Below are positions 33,812 to 44,952 of a stretch of 64,000 nt of DNA, in pieces. The translations under genes were made by a program, and so were the position numbers. This DNA is from Castellaniella sp. MT123 (GTDB taxonomy: Bacteria; Pseudomonadota; Gammaproteobacteria; Burkholderiales; Burkholderiaceae_B), in assembly GCF_039614765.1 (NCBI RefSeq), contig NZ_CP154879.1, positions 1,178,001 through 1,242,000 of the forward strand, given 5' to 3'. How positions within the stretch are numbered: position 1 is the stretch's first letter; every line of letters starts with the position of its first letter. The notes below the pieces were generated by a model. The model was given only the letters and a program-made list of their open reading frames with translations. It was not told where the DNA came from and did no database searches.

Positions 33812-33872
33812 CAAGCCCCGGTCACGTCGTCGCCCAAGAGACACGACCACAGGTCTGATGCGCGCAAGTCGA

Positions 33873-35444
33873 TCACGCCATGCGCTTCTGGCACAGCACC
33901 AGCACGACCGCCGCGGCGGCCAGCACCGCAATCATCCGGTAAAGGTCATCACTGGCCAGCAGCACGGCCTGCCGCGAGATCTGGCCATCCAGCCAGGACG
34001 CCGCCCATTGCCCGGCCAGCGCGGGGTCCAGCCCATGCCCCTGCAAGGCAAGCTGCGTCTGGGAAAACCAGGACTGCGTCTGGGCGTGCGCCAGCTGCCC
34101 TACCAGTTCTTCATGCAGGGCCGCCTGCCGGTTGGTCAGAATGACCGCCCCAAGAGAAGCCGCCAGCGAACTGGCCATCTGGCGCATCAGATTTTTGGTC
34201 TGATAACCGTGCGAGAACTGCTCGGCGCTCAGGCTGCGAAACGTGGCCCCGGCAACCGGAATCACCACCAACACGCCAAACAGGCCCTTGAGGATGATGC
34301 CCGGCAGTAGTTGGGCTCGGGCAACCCCGTCGGGCAATGCCGCGAACCACAGCGCCGCCCCCGCCATCAGGATCAGTCCAGTCACGATCAGCGGCTTCTT
34401 GCGCGCCAGGCGGGCACCCAGCCGCAGATACACCAGGATGCCGCACAGACTGACGAGCCCCGCCATGGCGTTGAGCCAGCCGACCGCCGCCACCGGCATC
34501 CGCAGGGCCTGTTCGGCGAAGACGGGGAACAGGTACCCGCTGAGATAGCTGATCAGGTAGTACACGAAATACAGGATCAGCCCGATGCGATACACCGGAT
34601 TGCGCAGCGCATGCAACTGAATGACCGGGCGCTCGTGGCGCCACTGATGCCGCAGGAACACTGCCAGCAAAGCCATGCCGCCACCGGCCAGCAGCAGCGG
34701 CCGCAGAGGCTGGGAGAACACGTCGTACCGCGCTTCACTGCAGGCCAACTGCAAGGCCGCCACCCCCAGTCCGAACACCACCAGCGGCTGCAAGAGCGGC
34801 CTTTCCACGGACGCATCGGGGTCCACATCCGGCAACCAGAGCCAGACACCCACCAGGGCCAGCAACACAAAGGGCACCACGACATAGAACACATCCCGCC
34901 AGCTGCCGCGGTCGATCAGTTCGCCGGCAACCGCAGGGGCCACCGCCGAGGCAAGGAAGATGCCGATCATGAACAGTCTGGCCGCCCGAGGCCGATGGAC
35001 CGGAGCATGCATGACGTTGATCAGCACCCGAGCGCTGGTAAAGAGCGCCCCGCCCCCGAACCCCTGCACGAAACGGGCCACCGTCATCGAACTCAGCCCG
35101 GTGCTGCCCGCCCCCAGCAGCGCCCCGCACAGAAACAGCCCTAGCGCCAGCAGCAGATAGCGGCGATAGCCCAGGGCGCGCGCCAGCCACTGCTGCTTGA
35201 CGATCATGAGCATGCTGCCGACCGCATACGCCCCCTGGACGATGGCGAATCCCCGGGGATCGGCCTCGATGCCACCCATGATGTGCTGCGCCGAGAACAC
35301 GAACACGATGTTCTCGAAGAATTCAATGGACACGATCAGGGAAAGCAGCAGCATGCCCAGGGTGCGGCGCTGCCTGTGTCCCAGGATGCGATTAACGCCC
35401 AGGCGCAGCCCGCGCCGAACGGAAACGGACGGCGGGGAAGTCAC
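33873..35444 (-). CDS. MFS multidrug efflux transporter (DHA2/EmrB-like)
   Basis: This 523-aa protein has about 14 membrane helices, a motif-A-like MLMIVKQQWLARALGYRR loop and the RFVQGFGGGALFTSARVL motif of the drug:H+ antiporter-2 family. It starts at GTG 35444, overlapping the stop of the MarR gene, so both form one regulated operon. No membrane-fusion partner is adjacent. It converges on spoVR. Confidence 0.85.
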   Translation of the reverse strand: MTSPPSVSVRRGLRLGVNRILGHRQRRTLGMLLLSLIVSIEFFENIVFVFSAQHIMGGIEADPRGFAIVQGAYAVGSMLMIVKQQWLARALGYRRYLLLALGLFLCGALLGAGSTGLSSMTVARFVQGFGGGALFTSARVLINVMHAPVHRPRAARLFMIGIFLASAVAPAVAGELIDRGSWRDVFYVVVPFVLLALVGVWLWLPDVDPDASVERPLLQPLVVFGLGVAALQLACSEARYDVFSQPLRPLLLAGGGMALLAVFLRHQWRHERPVIQLHALRNPVYRIGLILYFVYYLISYLSGYLFPVFAEQALRMPVAAVGWLNAMAGLVSLCGILVYLRLGARLARKKPLIVTGLILMAGAALWFAALPDGVARAQLLPGIILKGLFGVLVVIPVAGATFRSLSAEQFSHGYQTKNLMRQMASSLAASLGAVILTNRQAALHEELVGQLAHAQTQSWFSQTQLALQGHGLDPALAGQWAASWLDGQISRQAVLLASDDLYRMIAVLAAAAVVLVLCQKRMA

Positions 35445-35926
35445 GAACCGGACACCGCTGCGTCATGCACCTGCCGCAAGCCATCAACGACCGTCTGCCC
35501 GACATCGGCGGGCAGAGTCCCCCACACCCGCTGGTAGACCGCATGCACCGCGCCGGCGGCATCCCGCACGACCTGCTGGCCCTCGGGGCTGACGCGCAAT
35601 TCGACGCTGCGCCGGTCGGTCCCGCGCGTGCGGCGGGTCAGCAGCCCGCGGGCCTCGAGCGGATCCAGCAGTCGGGTCATCTGGGTGCGGGTGATGTCCA
35701 GCGTATCGCCCAGCAGCGACGGCGAGCTGGGCTCATCGTCATCGGTGCCGAGCAGGCACAGGACAAGATACTGATCCATGCTGAGATCGAACGGCCGCAG
35801 CGCGGACGCAATGGCCTGGCGCACCGCACGGGCCGTATGAAACAACAGTCGGGATGCCAGGATGGCGTCCCGGGGGGCCTCGGGATGCTGCGTACAAAAA
35901 CGGTCGATCCGTGCGACGAAGGACAT
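35441..35926 (-). CDS. MarR-family regulator of the MFS pump
   Basis: This protein of about 161 aa has a MarR winged helix (GDTLDITRTQMTRLLDPLEARGLLTRR... DRRSVELRVSPEG). The frame extends to 35992, but the predicted transcription start lies inside that extension, so I take the ATG at 35926 (MSFVARIDRF). It overlaps the transporter start (GTGA) and probably represses both genes through the palindrome at 35980-35990. Confidence 0.8.
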   Translation of the reverse strand: MSFVARIDRFCTQHPEAPRDAILASRLLFHTARAVRQAIASALRPFDLSMDQYLVLCLLGTDDDEPSSPSLLGDTLDITRTQMTRLLDPLEARGLLTRRTRGTDRRSVELRVSPEGQQVVRDAAGAVHAVYQRVWGTLPADVGQTVVDGLRQVHDAAVSGS

Positions 35927-35979
35927 GATGAGCGAGATGGCCGGGTCCGCCCCTCCACCCCAAAAAACAAATATCGAAT

Positions 35980-36011
35980 GATATAATATCAAACGAAATT
36001 AATTTAATCAA
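35980..36011 (-). promoter_or_regulatory. Promoter and operator of the marR-MFS operon
   Basis: Read on the minus strand, TTGATT (36011-36006) and TATTAT (35988-35983) are 17 bp apart. The -10 box lies inside the 11-bp palindrome GATATTATATC (35980-35990), with another ATATCG half-site at 35971. Overlap of operator and -10 fits autorepression. Confidence 0.55.
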
Positions 36012-36221
36012 TCCAAAGGACGGACTTGCCGGATGAACCCCGAGCCACGGCCCGGTATTCGGGAACCGGAACCATGAGCCAATCGGGTCGTGAATCCCTC
36101 ACTGCGCTTGATATAAGGCAAATGGGGAAAACCCCGAGCACCGTACGATGGCCTTTTCGCAGGCCCCACCAGAGTGGGCTTCCACTTTACGTACGACAGG
36201 CCCCTATCAATCAGGCAGACG

Positions 36222-38261
36222 ATGTCAACGAAACCCACCATCGCACAAAAGACCAACCGCTTCGACACCTGGCTGAACCAGCTGCGCCTGTGGCAGAAAT
36301 TCGCCCTTCTGGCCGTTTTCGGCGTGGTCCTGGTTGCTGCGCCAACCATCCTGTTTCTGACCGGGTCCGGCAAGGTCATCCAGGCCACCCAACTGGAATC
36401 CCGGGGACTTGTGCCATTGCGCCAGACCCTGGCGGTTCTGCAGCTGACCCAGCAACATCGCGGCCTGTCCATGCTGGTGCTTAACAACGACGCATCGGCC
36501 GGTGCGAACCGCCGCGCCAAACAGGCCGAGGTGGATCAGGCGTTCGCAGCCCTGGATGAGTCCCTGCGACAAGGTACCCAGGATCCGGCCCTGACGGCCC
36601 TTTGGCAGCGAATCCGCGAAAACTGGGATGCACTCCGCGCCAAGGTCAGCCAAGGATCCATTTCCGCGACCGACAGCTTCGCGACGCACACCCGGCTGAA
36701 CGCGGACTTGCTGCGCGTTAAATCCCTGCTGCTGCAGGATTACGGGCTGAGCTTCGACCCACAGGCCCAGAGCTACTACCTGATCGATGCGGCGCTGAAC
36801 CAGGCCCCACGCCTGACCGAGATCTTCGGCCAGACACGCGCCATGGGCGCCGGGCTGCTGGCGCGCGGCAATGCCACGCCCGAACAGCGCATCGAGATCC
36901 GGGTCCTGATCGACCGGGCGAAGGAGCACTATGACGGCCTGACCGAGGCGCTGGACAATGCCACCCGGCTCGATCCGCAGCTCAAGGACGCCCTGTCCGC
37001 AGCGGGCCGGGCCGCACTCGACAGCGCCAACCAGGCGATCCAGCTCGCTCAGGAGCGGATCATCAAGGCTCAGACGCTGCAATTTCCCGCAGGGGATTAT
37101 TTCTCGCGGTTCACGACCGCCATCGACGCACAATTCCAGCTCGACGATATGGCACTGACCCAGCTCGACGGCGTGCTTGCCACACGGTCCGACTACTTGA
37201 TCACGACACGGTATCTGCTGGGCAGCCTGATCGTGCTGCTCAGCCTGCTCGCAGGCTACGTCAACCTGCGCATCACGCGCGCCCTGCTGCGCCAGTTGGG
37301 CGGCGAGCCGGCGTATGCCGCCTCCATCCTCGACCGCATCTCCGACGGAGACCTGGCCGTTCCGATCCAGCTACGGGCGCAGGACCGGTCCAGCCTGTTG
37401 TATGCCATGCACGACATGCGCGACCATCTGGCGACCATCGTCGGCAATGTGCGCAGGGGAGCCAACTCGATCGCCTCTGCCTCGGCCCAGATTTCCGCCG
37501 GCAACCTGGACCTGGCGGCCCGGACCGAACAGCAGGCCAGTTCGCTGACGGAAACGGCCGCCACGACGGAACAGATCACCGCCACAGTGCGGCAGAATGC
37601 CGACAATGCCCAGCAGGCCAACAGTCTGGCCGCCGCAGCCGCGCGCACCGCCACCAGCGGCGGCGCGATCGTGACCCAGCTCGTCGACACGATGCAGGAG
37701 ATCAATGCCCGATCCGGGCAAGTGGCCCACATCATCGACGTGATCGATTCCATCGCCTTCCAGACCAACATCCTGGCCTTGAACGCCGCTGTCGAGGCCG
37801 CCCGCGCCGGCGAACAGGGGCGCGGTTTCGCCGTGGTCGCCGCCGAAGTCCGCGCACTGGCGCAACGGTCGGCCGCCGCCGCCAAGGAAATCAAGGGGCT
37901 CATCGACACCTCCGTCGCGGCAACGGCCCGAGGCAACGAACAGGCCGCCCGGGCGGGCACCACGATGCAAGAGATCGTCAACGACGTGAACCGCGTCACG
38001 GACATCATGGGCGAGATCAGCGCCGCCAGCCGCGAACAAACCACCGGCATCGAGGAAATCAACGCCGCCGTCACCCAGATGGACGACGTCACACGCCAGA
38101 ACGCCAGTCTGGTCGAGGAATCCGTAGCGGCCGCCGCCAGTCTGAAGGATCAGGCCGACACGCTGGCCCGCCTGGTGGCCACCTTCCGGCTCGACCCCCA
38201 GGAAGCGGACAATCGGCGGATCCACGCCCAGCCCGCTCCAAGCCTGAGCTTCAGCGGCTGA
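36222..38261 (+). CDS. Methyl-accepting chemotaxis protein
   Basis: This chemoreceptor of about 679 aa has a first membrane helix ([20 protein letters not shown]) and a periplasmic helical domain of about 290 residues. The start of that domain ([18 protein letters not shown]) recalls nitrate/nitrite-sensing NIT domains. A second helix ([15 protein letters not shown]), HAMP and the signalling hairpin with the invariant [29 protein letters not shown] tip follow. It starts at ATG 36222 rather than an earlier frame at 36174. The ligand is unknown. Confidence 0.88.
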   Translation: MSTKPTIAQKTNRFDTWLNQLRLWQKFALLAVFGVVLVAAPTILFLTGSGKVIQATQLESRGLVPLRQTLAVLQLTQQHRGLSMLVLNNDASAGANRRAKQAEVDQAFAALDESLRQGTQDPALTALWQRIRENWDALRAKVSQGSISATDSFATHTRLNADLLRVKSLLLQDYGLSFDPQAQSYYLIDAALNQAPRLTEIFGQTRAMGAGLLARGNATPEQRIEIRVLIDRAKEHYDGLTEALDNATRLDPQLKDALSAAGRAALDSANQAIQLAQERIIKAQTLQFPAGDYFSRFTTAIDAQFQLDDMALTQLDGVLATRSDYLITTRYLLGSLIVLLSLLAGYVNLRITRALLRQLGGEPAYAASILDRISDGDLAVPIQLRAQDRSSLLYAMHDMRDHLATIVGNVRRGANSIASASAQISAGNLDLAARTEQQASSLTETAATTEQITATVRQNADNAQQANSLAAAAARTATSGGAIVTQLVDTMQEINARSGQVAHIIDVIDSIAFQTNILALNAAVEAARAGEQGRGFAVVAAEVRALAQRSAAAAKEIKGLIDTSVAATARGNEQAARAGTTMQEIVNDVNRVTDIMGEISAASREQTTGIEEINAAVTQMDDVTRQNASLVEESVAAAASLKDQADTLARLVATFRLDPQEADNRRIHAQPAPSLSFSG

Positions 38262-38299
38262 TCGGGATTAGAATGGCGGCACTCACTCGTGCCGCCTTC

Positions 38300-39367
38300 A
38301 TGAATCTCACGTCCACCCATCACGCCGCCCGCCTTTGCCTGGCAGTCCTGTTCTGCCTGATCTGGACCCTGACTTTCGCTGCCCCGGTCGATAATGCCGT
38401 CAGCGCCGTACCCGCGTCACAGCGATCCCTCGATTCCGCGTCATTACCGGCGGCATCGACGGCCCTGCTGCCCGCCCCGCCGCAGCCTGCAGCGGCCCGA
38501 GCCGCCGATTGCCGCCGCGGCTCTGTGCTGGGTTTCGTCGCGCACCCGGATGACGACCTCCTCTTCATGAACCCGGATCAGCAGACCGCCATCCACCAGA
38601 GACAATGCGTGCGCGTGGTCTATCTGACGGCCGCCGATCGCGGCGAAGGCCAGCCCTACCTGCAGGCGCGCGAACGCGGGATCATGGCGGCCTATGCCGA
38701 AATGGCCGAGGTCGCCAATCGCTGGGTGACGGACGGCTGGCGGGTCGGCGGCAGGACGCTGGTGCGCCACACCCTGCGCGCCGCTCCCGGGGTGCAGTTG
38801 ATCATGCTGCGCATTCCCGACCCGTGGCTGGGCCATGGCTGGGGCAGCCTGACCCCGCTGAGCCAGCTGGAATCCGTCGCCGGAACCGACGTCCAGGCCT
38901 ACGCGCCCTATCAGGAAACCTATACCCGCAACAGCCTGGTGACGCTGCTGGCCGCCATCATCCAGACGGAAAACCCCACGCTCGTGCGGCTGATGGATGC
39001 CTCGATCGAGATCCCCTACACGAAACTCTGCTGGCGCTGCCCCGGACACGATCACCCGGATCACATCGCCGGTGCCCGGCTCGTCCAGGATGCCATGCGT
39101 CTTGTGCCCGGGCCCTACGCCCACCAGGCTTATCTGGGCTACCCGTCCCAGGAACGGCCCCCGAACCTGACGGATGTCCAGAAGGCGCGAAAGACCGCCA
39201 TCTTCCTGCACTACGTGGCCAACGACACGCGCGACTGCGCGGCCAATATCATCTGCTCACGGCCACACGGCCCCGAAGCAGTCTGGGTCTGGCGGCAATA
39301 CCGAATCGCGCCGGACAGCCCGGGCATCCCGGCGAATCCCGCTTCGCCGCATCTTGCCGTCGAATAG
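38300..39367 (+). CDS. Exported PIG-L/LmbE-family deacetylase
   Basis: This 355-aa protein begins with a signal peptide (ARLCLAVLFCLIWTLTFA). It carries the zinc motif GFVAHPDDDLLFMNP and a downstream HDHPDH motif typical of PIG-L N-acetyl-sugar deacetylases. The mature enzyme would act in the periplasm. The start is ATG 38300; the upstream in-frame ATG at 38273 would spoil the signal peptide. The substrate is unknown. Confidence 0.75.
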   Translation: MNLTSTHHAARLCLAVLFCLIWTLTFAAPVDNAVSAVPASQRSLDSASLPAASTALLPAPPQPAAARAADCRRGSVLGFVAHPDDDLLFMNPDQQTAIHQRQCVRVVYLTAADRGEGQPYLQARERGIMAAYAEMAEVANRWVTDGWRVGGRTLVRHTLRAAPGVQLIMLRIPDPWLGHGWGSLTPLSQLESVAGTDVQAYAPYQETYTRNSLVTLLAAIIQTENPTLVRLMDASIEIPYTKLCWRCPGHDHPDHIAGARLVQDAMRLVPGPYAHQAYLGYPSQERPPNLTDVQKARKTAIFLHYVANDTRDCAANIICSRPHGPEAVWVWRQYRIAPDSPGIPANPASPHLAVE

Positions 39368-39382
39368 GACGCGGCGCACGCC

Positions 39383-39404
39383 CCGAGCCTACGCCGGGGC
39401 TCGG
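39383..39404. terminator. Hairpin between converging PIG-L and trmD genes
   Basis: CCGAGCC (39383-39389) pairs with GGCTCGG (39398-39404). There is no T-run, so its terminator role is only suggested by position. Confidence 0.35.
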
Positions 39405-39428
39405 ACCGGCCGGCATCGGATGATCCGG

Positions 39429-40232
39429 TCAGGCGGACGTCGGGCCCCGAGCGGGAGCTTCCCGCATGCCTTCGCACAAAGCAGTTTCATCCGTCTCGTC
39501 CAGTTCCCCCGCCTGGCGTGCCTGATCGATCAGGTCCGGGCGGCGGGCCGCCGTCAACCGCAGGGACTGCTGTCGACGCCAGGCGGAGATCCGGGCATGG
39601 TGGCCGGACAACAGCACCTCGGGCACTGCCGAATCCCGCCAGACTTCCGGGCGGGTATAGTGCGGGCTGTCCAGCAGGCCGCTCAGCGCCGGATTGAAGG
39701 AATCCTGCTCCGCGGACTGCGCATCGTGCAGCGCCCCCGGCAGCAGACGCACCACGCTGTCGATCAGGACCATGGCCCCCAGTTCCCCGCCCGACAGTAC
39801 AAAGTCACCCAGGGACACTTCCAGATCGACGTGGCGATCGATAAAGCGCTGGTCGATGCCTTCGTAGCGCCCACACACGAAAATGGCGCCGGTGCCACCC
39901 GCCCAGGCACGCGCCTGGGCCTGCCGGTGCACCGGGCCCGCCGGGGACAACAGCACCACGGGGGCCAGGCAATCATCCCGATCCGCCCCCGCCTGCCGGC
40001 GGGCCAGGCGGACCGCATCGACCGCGAGCGACAACGGTTCGGCCATCATGACCATGCCTGGTCCGCCGCCAAAGGGGCGGTCGTCCACGGTGCGATGCAC
40101 GTCCGTCGTGAAATCCCGGGGATTCCAGGTATGCAGCGACCACAAGCCGCGTTGATGCGCCCTGCCGCTGACCCCCTGATCGCGGATGGCCGCGAACATC
40201 TCGGGAAACAGCGTGATCAGATCAAAACGCAT
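39429..40232 (-). CDS. trmD: tRNA (guanine-N1)-methyltransferase
   Basis: TrmD methylates G37 of tRNAs and prevents frameshifting. The 267-aa protein starts [13 protein letters not shown] and contains [25 protein letters not shown] and [15 protein letters not shown], the trefoil-knot SAM site. It is the third gene of the rpsP-rimM-trmD operon. Confidence 0.95.
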   Translation of the reverse strand: MRFDLITLFPEMFAAIRDQGVSGRAHQRGLWSLHTWNPRDFTTDVHRTVDDRPFGGGPGMVMMAEPLSLAVDAVRLARRQAGADRDDCLAPVVLLSPAGPVHRQAQARAWAGGTGAIFVCGRYEGIDQRFIDRHVDLEVSLGDFVLSGGELGAMVLIDSVVRLLPGALHDAQSAEQDSFNPALSGLLDSPHYTRPEVWRDSAVPEVLLSGHHARISAWRRQQSLRLTAARRPDLIDQARQAGELDETDETALCEGMREAPARGPTSA

Positions 40233-40295
40233 ACGTGATCCTTTCCGAAAGCGTCGCCACGCCGGATACGCCGGCCGGATAAGGCCGGACGGCGA

Positions 40296-40940
40296 TCAGA
40301 AATCGACGGGCCAGTCGCTTTCGATCCGTCGGGCCAGCAAGTCCACCCGCTGGATATGGGCGGCCACAAACGGGACCAGCTCGTGGACAGGCCGCCCCCG
40401 GGCATCGGTTCGCGCCTGAAAGACGCCAGTCTCATCTACCGCGCCCCGCGTCACCTGGAGGACGGCGTGGGCGCCGTTGTCCAGCACTTGGTCGACGCGC
40501 CCCAGCGGCATGGATTCGCCGGAATCGCCCTGACCAAAAAAATCACAGCCAATCAGATCGACCCAGTAATATTCCCCGTCCTCGGCGGCCGGGAAAGCCG
40601 TGCGCGACACCCAGACGGTGTGGCCGTGCATGGCCTCGGCAACATCGCGGTCCACGACGCCTTCCAGCTGGGCAACCAGGAACTGCCCGCCGTGACGGCG
40701 ACAACCCTGGACCCGCATGCCGCGCGGACGCGAAAATGCGCCTGATTCCAGAACGGAATCAGGCGCCTTCAGCCACCAGACCGGTGAATTCAGCAGGGCT
40801 TCGGCCTGAGGCGAATACGGCTGGACCTTCAGCCAGCCGCGCACCCCATGCGCCGTCACCACCCGGCCGACTTCGACCAGGTCATCCGGAACGGAAACAT
40901 CCGGGCGGACGTCGTCCGCCGTGACAGATTGCCGAGCCAC
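40296..40940 (-). CDS. rimM: 16S rRNA processing/ribosome maturation factor RimM
   Basis: This protein of about 214 aa has LVEVGRVVTAHGVRGWLKV at the N-terminal barrel and YWVDLIGCDF with a PRC-barrel C-terminus. It assists 30S head assembly. The open frame reaches a TTG at 40964 inside rpsP; the GTG at 40940, just after the rpsP stop, is the better start. RimM, S16 and TrmD are co-transcribed. Confidence 0.92.
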   Translation of the reverse strand: MARQSVTADDVRPDVSVPDDLVEVGRVVTAHGVRGWLKVQPYSPQAEALLNSPVWWLKAPDSVLESGAFSRPRGMRVQGCRRHGGQFLVAQLEGVVDRDVAEAMHGHTVWVSRTAFPAAEDGEYYWVDLIGCDFFGQGDSGESMPLGRVDQVLDNGAHAVLQVTRGAVDETGVFQARTDARGRPVHELVPFVAAHIQRVDLLARRIESDWPVDF

Positions 40941-40947
40941 GCCTGGA

Positions 40948-41208
40948 TCAGGCCGCGGCCGCAACCTTGGCGGAGTATTCCTTCACCAGACGATCGACGG
41001 TTTCGGACAGCTGGGCGCCGTTGGACACCCAGTGCTGGACGCGATCCAGGGCAATGCGCAGATTTTCCTGACCTTCACCGGCCACGGGGTTGTAGAAACC
41101 CACGCGTTCGATGAAACGGCCATCGCGACGATTGCGCGAATCGGCAGCAACGACATTGTAGAAGGGACGCTTCTTCGAGCCGCCGCGGGCCAGACGAATC
41201 ACAACCAT
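40948..41208 (-). CDS. rpsP: 30S ribosomal protein S16
   Basis: This 86-aa protein starts [20 protein letters not shown] and contains [14 protein letters not shown], diagnostic for S16. AAAGGA lies before the ATG at 41208. The longer frame upstream to 41505 is not coding. It heads the rpsP-rimM-trmD operon. Confidence 0.97.
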   Translation of the reverse strand: MVVIRLARGGSKKRPFYNVVAADSRNRRDGRFIERVGFYNPVAGEGQENLRIALDRVQHWVSNGAQLSETVDRLVKEYSAKVAAAA

Positions 41209-41243
41209 TGATAATCCTTTGATAATTCGGTGTAAAACACGAA

Positions 41244-41273
41244 ATTCTAGCATCAGGCACCCAGATTCCGCAA
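41244..41273 (-). promoter_or_regulatory. rpsP: Promoter of rpsP-rimM-trmD operon
   Basis: On the minus strand TTGCGG (41273-41268) and TAGAAT (41249-41244) are 18 bp apart, about 36 bp before the rpsP start. Confidence 0.55.
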
Positions 41274-41398
41274 TGGATTCTCTGGATGCCCAATGGCCAG
41301 ACCATGAAAAACAACACATCCCGCCGTCAAGCGGGAACGCCATCGGTGGGGAAACACCCATACCGACGGGAAAAACCCACGCCGGTCGGGAAATCCAT

Positions 41399-41644
41399 CT
41401 AACGCCGCCTGACGTAATGGACCGTGACGGCTTCTTCGCGGGTCTCCTGCACCAACAGAGCATTGCCCGTCTGCTGACAGAAGGCCTGAAAATCCCGGAC
41501 CGCATGCGGGTCGGTCGTCAGCACCGCCAGCACCTGCCCGCTTTCCAGGCGGGCCAGGGCTTTTTTAGTGCGCAGGATCGGCAGAGGGCAATTCAACCCC
41601 CGTGCATCGATTTCCTGGTCGGCTTGCGGCAACACATCGGCCAT
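41399..41644 (-). CDS. TusA-family sulfurtransferase
   Basis: This 81-aa protein has the TusA motif [14 protein letters not shown] with the catalytic Cys, followed by the beta-alpha fold ([17 protein letters not shown]). It passes persulfide sulfur, for instance to tRNA thiolation. Its ATG overlaps the alaS stop by one base, so the two are co-translated. Confidence 0.9.
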   Translation of the reverse strand: MADVLPQADQEIDARGLNCPLPILRTKKALARLESGQVLAVLTTDPHAVRDFQAFCQQTGNALLVQETREEAVTVHYVRRR

Positions 41645-44271
41645 CAGGCGGCCTCCTCCAGGCGAGCCGCCAACCAGGCCGGCACACCCGCCAAGGCGCC
41701 ATCCAGCGATGCGACATCGGAGCCGCCCCCCATGGCCATGTCCGGACGCCCGCCGCCCTTGCCGCCCACCTGGGTCGCCACGGCGCCGATCAAATCGCCG
41801 GCCCTGACGCGCGCCGTGAGTTCAGGACTGACCCCCGCCACCAGGCTGATTTTGTCATCCGTCACGGCGGACAGCAGGATCACGGCGCGTGGCAGTTTTG
41901 ACTTGAGCTGATCGACCATGCCACGCAACGCCTTGGGATCAACGCCGTTCAGGCGGGTGGCCAATAGTTTGACCCCTGCCACGTCGATGGCTTGCCCCGC
42001 CAGATCGGAGCCTGCGGCGGCGGCCAGTTTATCCTGCAGCCGTTCCCGTTCCCGTTCGATCTGGCGGGTCTGCTGCTGCAGGGCGACGATGCGTTCGGGT
42101 ACGCCGGCCGGCTGCGTCTTGAGCAGACTGGCGGCCTGATCCAGCACCCCTTGGGTCTGCTGGACCCAGGCCAGCGCATTACGACCGGTGATGGCCTCGA
42201 TCCGGCGGATGCCGGCGGCCACGCCGCCCTCGGCGACGATCTTAAAGAGGCCGATATCACCGGTGCGGGCAACGTGTGTGCCGCCGCACAGCTCGCGGGA
42301 AAAGCCAATGTCCAGCACGCGCACGACGTCGCCGTATTTCTCGCCGAACAGCGCCATCGCGCCGCCCGCCACGGCCTCGTCATAGCTCAGATGCTGCGTG
42401 ACCACCGCCTGATTGCCCAGCACCTCGTCGTTGACGATGGATTCGACCTGGGCGATCTGTTCAGGCGTCAGGGGCGCGTCGTGGGCGAAGTCGAAACGGG
42501 TCTTGTCCGGATCCACCAGCGAACCGCGCTGCTGCACATGATCGCCCAGCACCAGGCGCAGGGCTTTGTGCATCAGATGCGTCGCGGAGTGATTGCGCAT
42601 GGTGTCGGCCCGGCGCTGAACATCGACGTGTGTCTGTACGACATCGCCCACCGACAGGGTGCCTTCGATCAGACTGCCGTGGTGACCGAACACCGTGCTC
42701 TGGATCTTCTGGGTATCGGCGACCTGAAAGCGCGCGGACGCGCCGCTGATCAGGCCGGCATCCCCCACCTGACCGCCGGATTCCGCATAGAACGGCGTCG
42801 CGTCCAGCACGACGACAGCATCCTGGCCCTGGGCGATCGACGGCACGGAGGCCCCGTCGACGTAGAGCGCGGTGACGGTCGCCTGGCCGTCCAGGTGTTC
42901 ATAACCATCGAAACGCGTCGCCACGCCATCGTAGGCGAGGTCGGCGGCGGCTTTGAACTTGCCCGCCGCACGGGCCTGTTCGCGCTGACGCGCCATCGCC
43001 GTCTCGAAACCATCCAGATCGACCTGGATCTTGCGTTCACGGCAGATGTCGGCGGTCAGATCGACCGGGAATCCGTAGGTGTCATACAGCGTGAAAAGCG
43101 TCTGGCCGTCCAGCGGCTGACCCACCGGCAAATCGGCCAGGGCCGCTTCCAGGATCCGCATGCCGTTTTCCAGCGTTTCGCCGAAGCGTTCTTCTTCCTG
43201 GCGCAGCACCTGCTCGACGCGCGCCTGCTGCGCGGCGAGTTCGGGATAGGCTGCGCCCATCTGCGCGACCAGGTCGGCCACCAGCCGATAGAAGAACACA
43301 CCCTTTTGCCCGAGCTTGTGACCATGGCGCAAGGCACGTCGGATGATGCGCCGCAGCACGTAACCCCGCCCCTCGTTGCCAGGGATGACGCCATCGACCA
43401 CCAGAAAACTGCACGCGCGGATGTGGTCGGCGATGACCTTCAGCGAGTTATCCGTCAGGTCTGCCGTGCCGGTTTCCCGGGCCGCGGCGCGGATCAGGTG
43501 CTGGAACAGGTCGATGTCGTAATTCGAATGCACGTGTTGCAACACGGCGGCGATGCGCTCCAGCCCCATACCGGTATCGACGCAGGGCTTGGGCAACGGA
43601 TTCATCGTCCCCTGGGCATCGCGTTCGAACTGCATGAACACCAGGTTCCAGATCTCGATGTAGCGATCGCCGTCTTCTTCGGGCGATCCCGGGGGGCCAC
43701 CCCAGATCTCCGGGCCATGATCGTAAAAAATTTCGGAGCACGGACCGCAGGGGCCTGTATCGGCCATCTGCCAGAAATTGTCCGACGCGTAGCGCGCACC
43801 CTTGTTGTCGCCGATGCGGATGATCCGTTCCGTGGGCACGCCCACCTGCCGCGCCCAGATGTCGTAGGCCTCGTCGTCTTCCTGGTAGACGGTGACCCAA
43901 AGCTTGTCCTTCGGCAGGCCGTAGACCTCGGTCAGCAAGGTCCAGGCATACAGGATGGCATCGCGTTTGAAGTAGTCGCCAAAACTGAAATTGCCCAGCA
44001 TCTCGAAGAACGTGTGATGACGCGCGGTGTAGCCGACGTTCTCGAGATCGTTGTGCTTGCCCCCGGCGCGCACGCAGCGCTGCGCCGTCGTGGCCCGCTT
44101 GTACGGCCGGGTGTCCTTGCCGGTGAAGACATCCTTGAACTGGACCATGCCGGCATTGGTGAACAGCAGCGTCGGGTCATTGCCAGGCACCAGCGGCGAG
44201 GACGGGACGATCTGGTGTCCCTTCGACTCGAAGAAGGACAGGAATTTCTGACGGATTTCGGATGTTTTCAT
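41644..44271 (-). CDS. alaS: Alanyl-tRNA synthetase
   Basis: This 875-aa enzyme charges tRNA-Ala. It starts [19 protein letters not shown] and has the class II motifs ([33 protein letters not shown]), the editing-domain [10 protein letters not shown]-type zinc site and CGGTHV. A C-terminal glycine-rich domain ([11 protein letters not shown]) follows. The open frame extends to 44421, but homology starts at 44271. A TATAAT-like -10 lies about 35 bp upstream. Confidence 0.97.
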   Translation of the reverse strand: MKTSEIRQKFLSFFESKGHQIVPSSPLVPGNDPTLLFTNAGMVQFKDVFTGKDTRPYKRATTAQRCVRAGGKHNDLENVGYTARHHTFFEMLGNFSFGDYFKRDAILYAWTLLTEVYGLPKDKLWVTVYQEDDEAYDIWARQVGVPTERIIRIGDNKGARYASDNFWQMADTGPCGPCSEIFYDHGPEIWGGPPGSPEEDGDRYIEIWNLVFMQFERDAQGTMNPLPKPCVDTGMGLERIAAVLQHVHSNYDIDLFQHLIRAAARETGTADLTDNSLKVIADHIRACSFLVVDGVIPGNEGRGYVLRRIIRRALRHGHKLGQKGVFFYRLVADLVAQMGAAYPELAAQQARVEQVLRQEEERFGETLENGMRILEAALADLPVGQPLDGQTLFTLYDTYGFPVDLTADICRERKIQVDLDGFETAMARQREQARAAGKFKAAADLAYDGVATRFDGYEHLDGQATVTALYVDGASVPSIAQGQDAVVVLDATPFYAESGGQVGDAGLISGASARFQVADTQKIQSTVFGHHGSLIEGTLSVGDVVQTHVDVQRRADTMRNHSATHLMHKALRLVLGDHVQQRGSLVDPDKTRFDFAHDAPLTPEQIAQVESIVNDEVLGNQAVVTQHLSYDEAVAGGAMALFGEKYGDVVRVLDIGFSRELCGGTHVARTGDIGLFKIVAEGGVAAGIRRIEAITGRNALAWVQQTQGVLDQAASLLKTQPAGVPERIVALQQQTRQIERERERLQDKLAAAAGSDLAGQAIDVAGVKLLATRLNGVDPKALRGMVDQLKSKLPRAVILLSAVTDDKISLVAGVSPELTARVRAGDLIGAVATQVGGKGGGRPDMAMGGGSDVASLDGALAGVPAWLAARLEEAA

Positions 44272-44428
44272 TCGTTTGGCCGCGATGGGGGAAACTAGCC
44301 TTCCATTATAGGATGAAGAATGAATGGCTTTTCGTATGCATGGCTTTCCGCGCGATGCGGCCACGGGCGCGGTCCCATTCACCCCGGCCTGCATGCACAC
44401 CGGGGATGACGGGAAAGACAAAAACGGC

Positions 44429-44839
44429 CTACAGCGCCTCGATGGCCGGATAGAACTCGCGGTTCTCGCGCATCATGCGGGCATGCACGTTTTTCAGCAC
44501 CACGTTGGCGTCGGTGCGAAAGCCATCGGGATCCTTCGTCAGCAGCGTGGCATTGCCCCAGCGGCGCGCAAAATTGATAAACGCACTGGCAATGCCATGC
44601 ATGTCGTTCTGATAAGCCCGGCTCATGCCGGCCATGCGCTCGTCGCCGCTGCGCTCCAGCGAGGGATACAGGATCCGATCCTCGACAGCTAGATGCTGGG
44701 TCACCACCTGCGACAGCGCTTTAAGATTGTGGGCGATATCAACTGCGTGGTCGGCAACGCCCTGATGAGCCAATTTTCGCAGCGCCGCGATGCCGCTCAG
44801 GATTTCAACATGGTGGTTCTTGAAGCGATCGATATTCAT
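44429..44839 (-). CDS. Hemerythrin HHE-domain protein
   Basis: This 136-aa four-helix protein has histidines placed as in HHE domains: [31 protein letters not shown] and [15 protein letters not shown]. It would bind a diiron centre and sense or carry O2 or NO. It lies beside fliA and the flagellar cluster on the reverse strand. Confidence 0.85.
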   Translation of the reverse strand: MNIDRFKNHHVEILSGIAALRKLAHQGVADHAVDIAHNLKALSQVVTQHLAVEDRILYPSLERSGDERMAGMSRAYQNDMHGIASAFINFARRWGNATLLTKDPDGFRTDANVVLKNVHARMMRENREFYPAIEAL

Positions 44840-44952
44840 GACGAGATTTCCTCTTCCAGATGAAACGACCGTTTCGGCCGCATAAGATATATTTTAAATA
44901 AACCTTATTCAACGCACAAGATGCGATTGAGGTCTCGCGACGTGCCCGAGCC

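Noticed and set aside
41992-44298. 768-aa open frame on the + strand opposite alaS
   Set aside because: It is an antisense shadow produced by GC-rich codon use; the alaS frame carries all family motifs.
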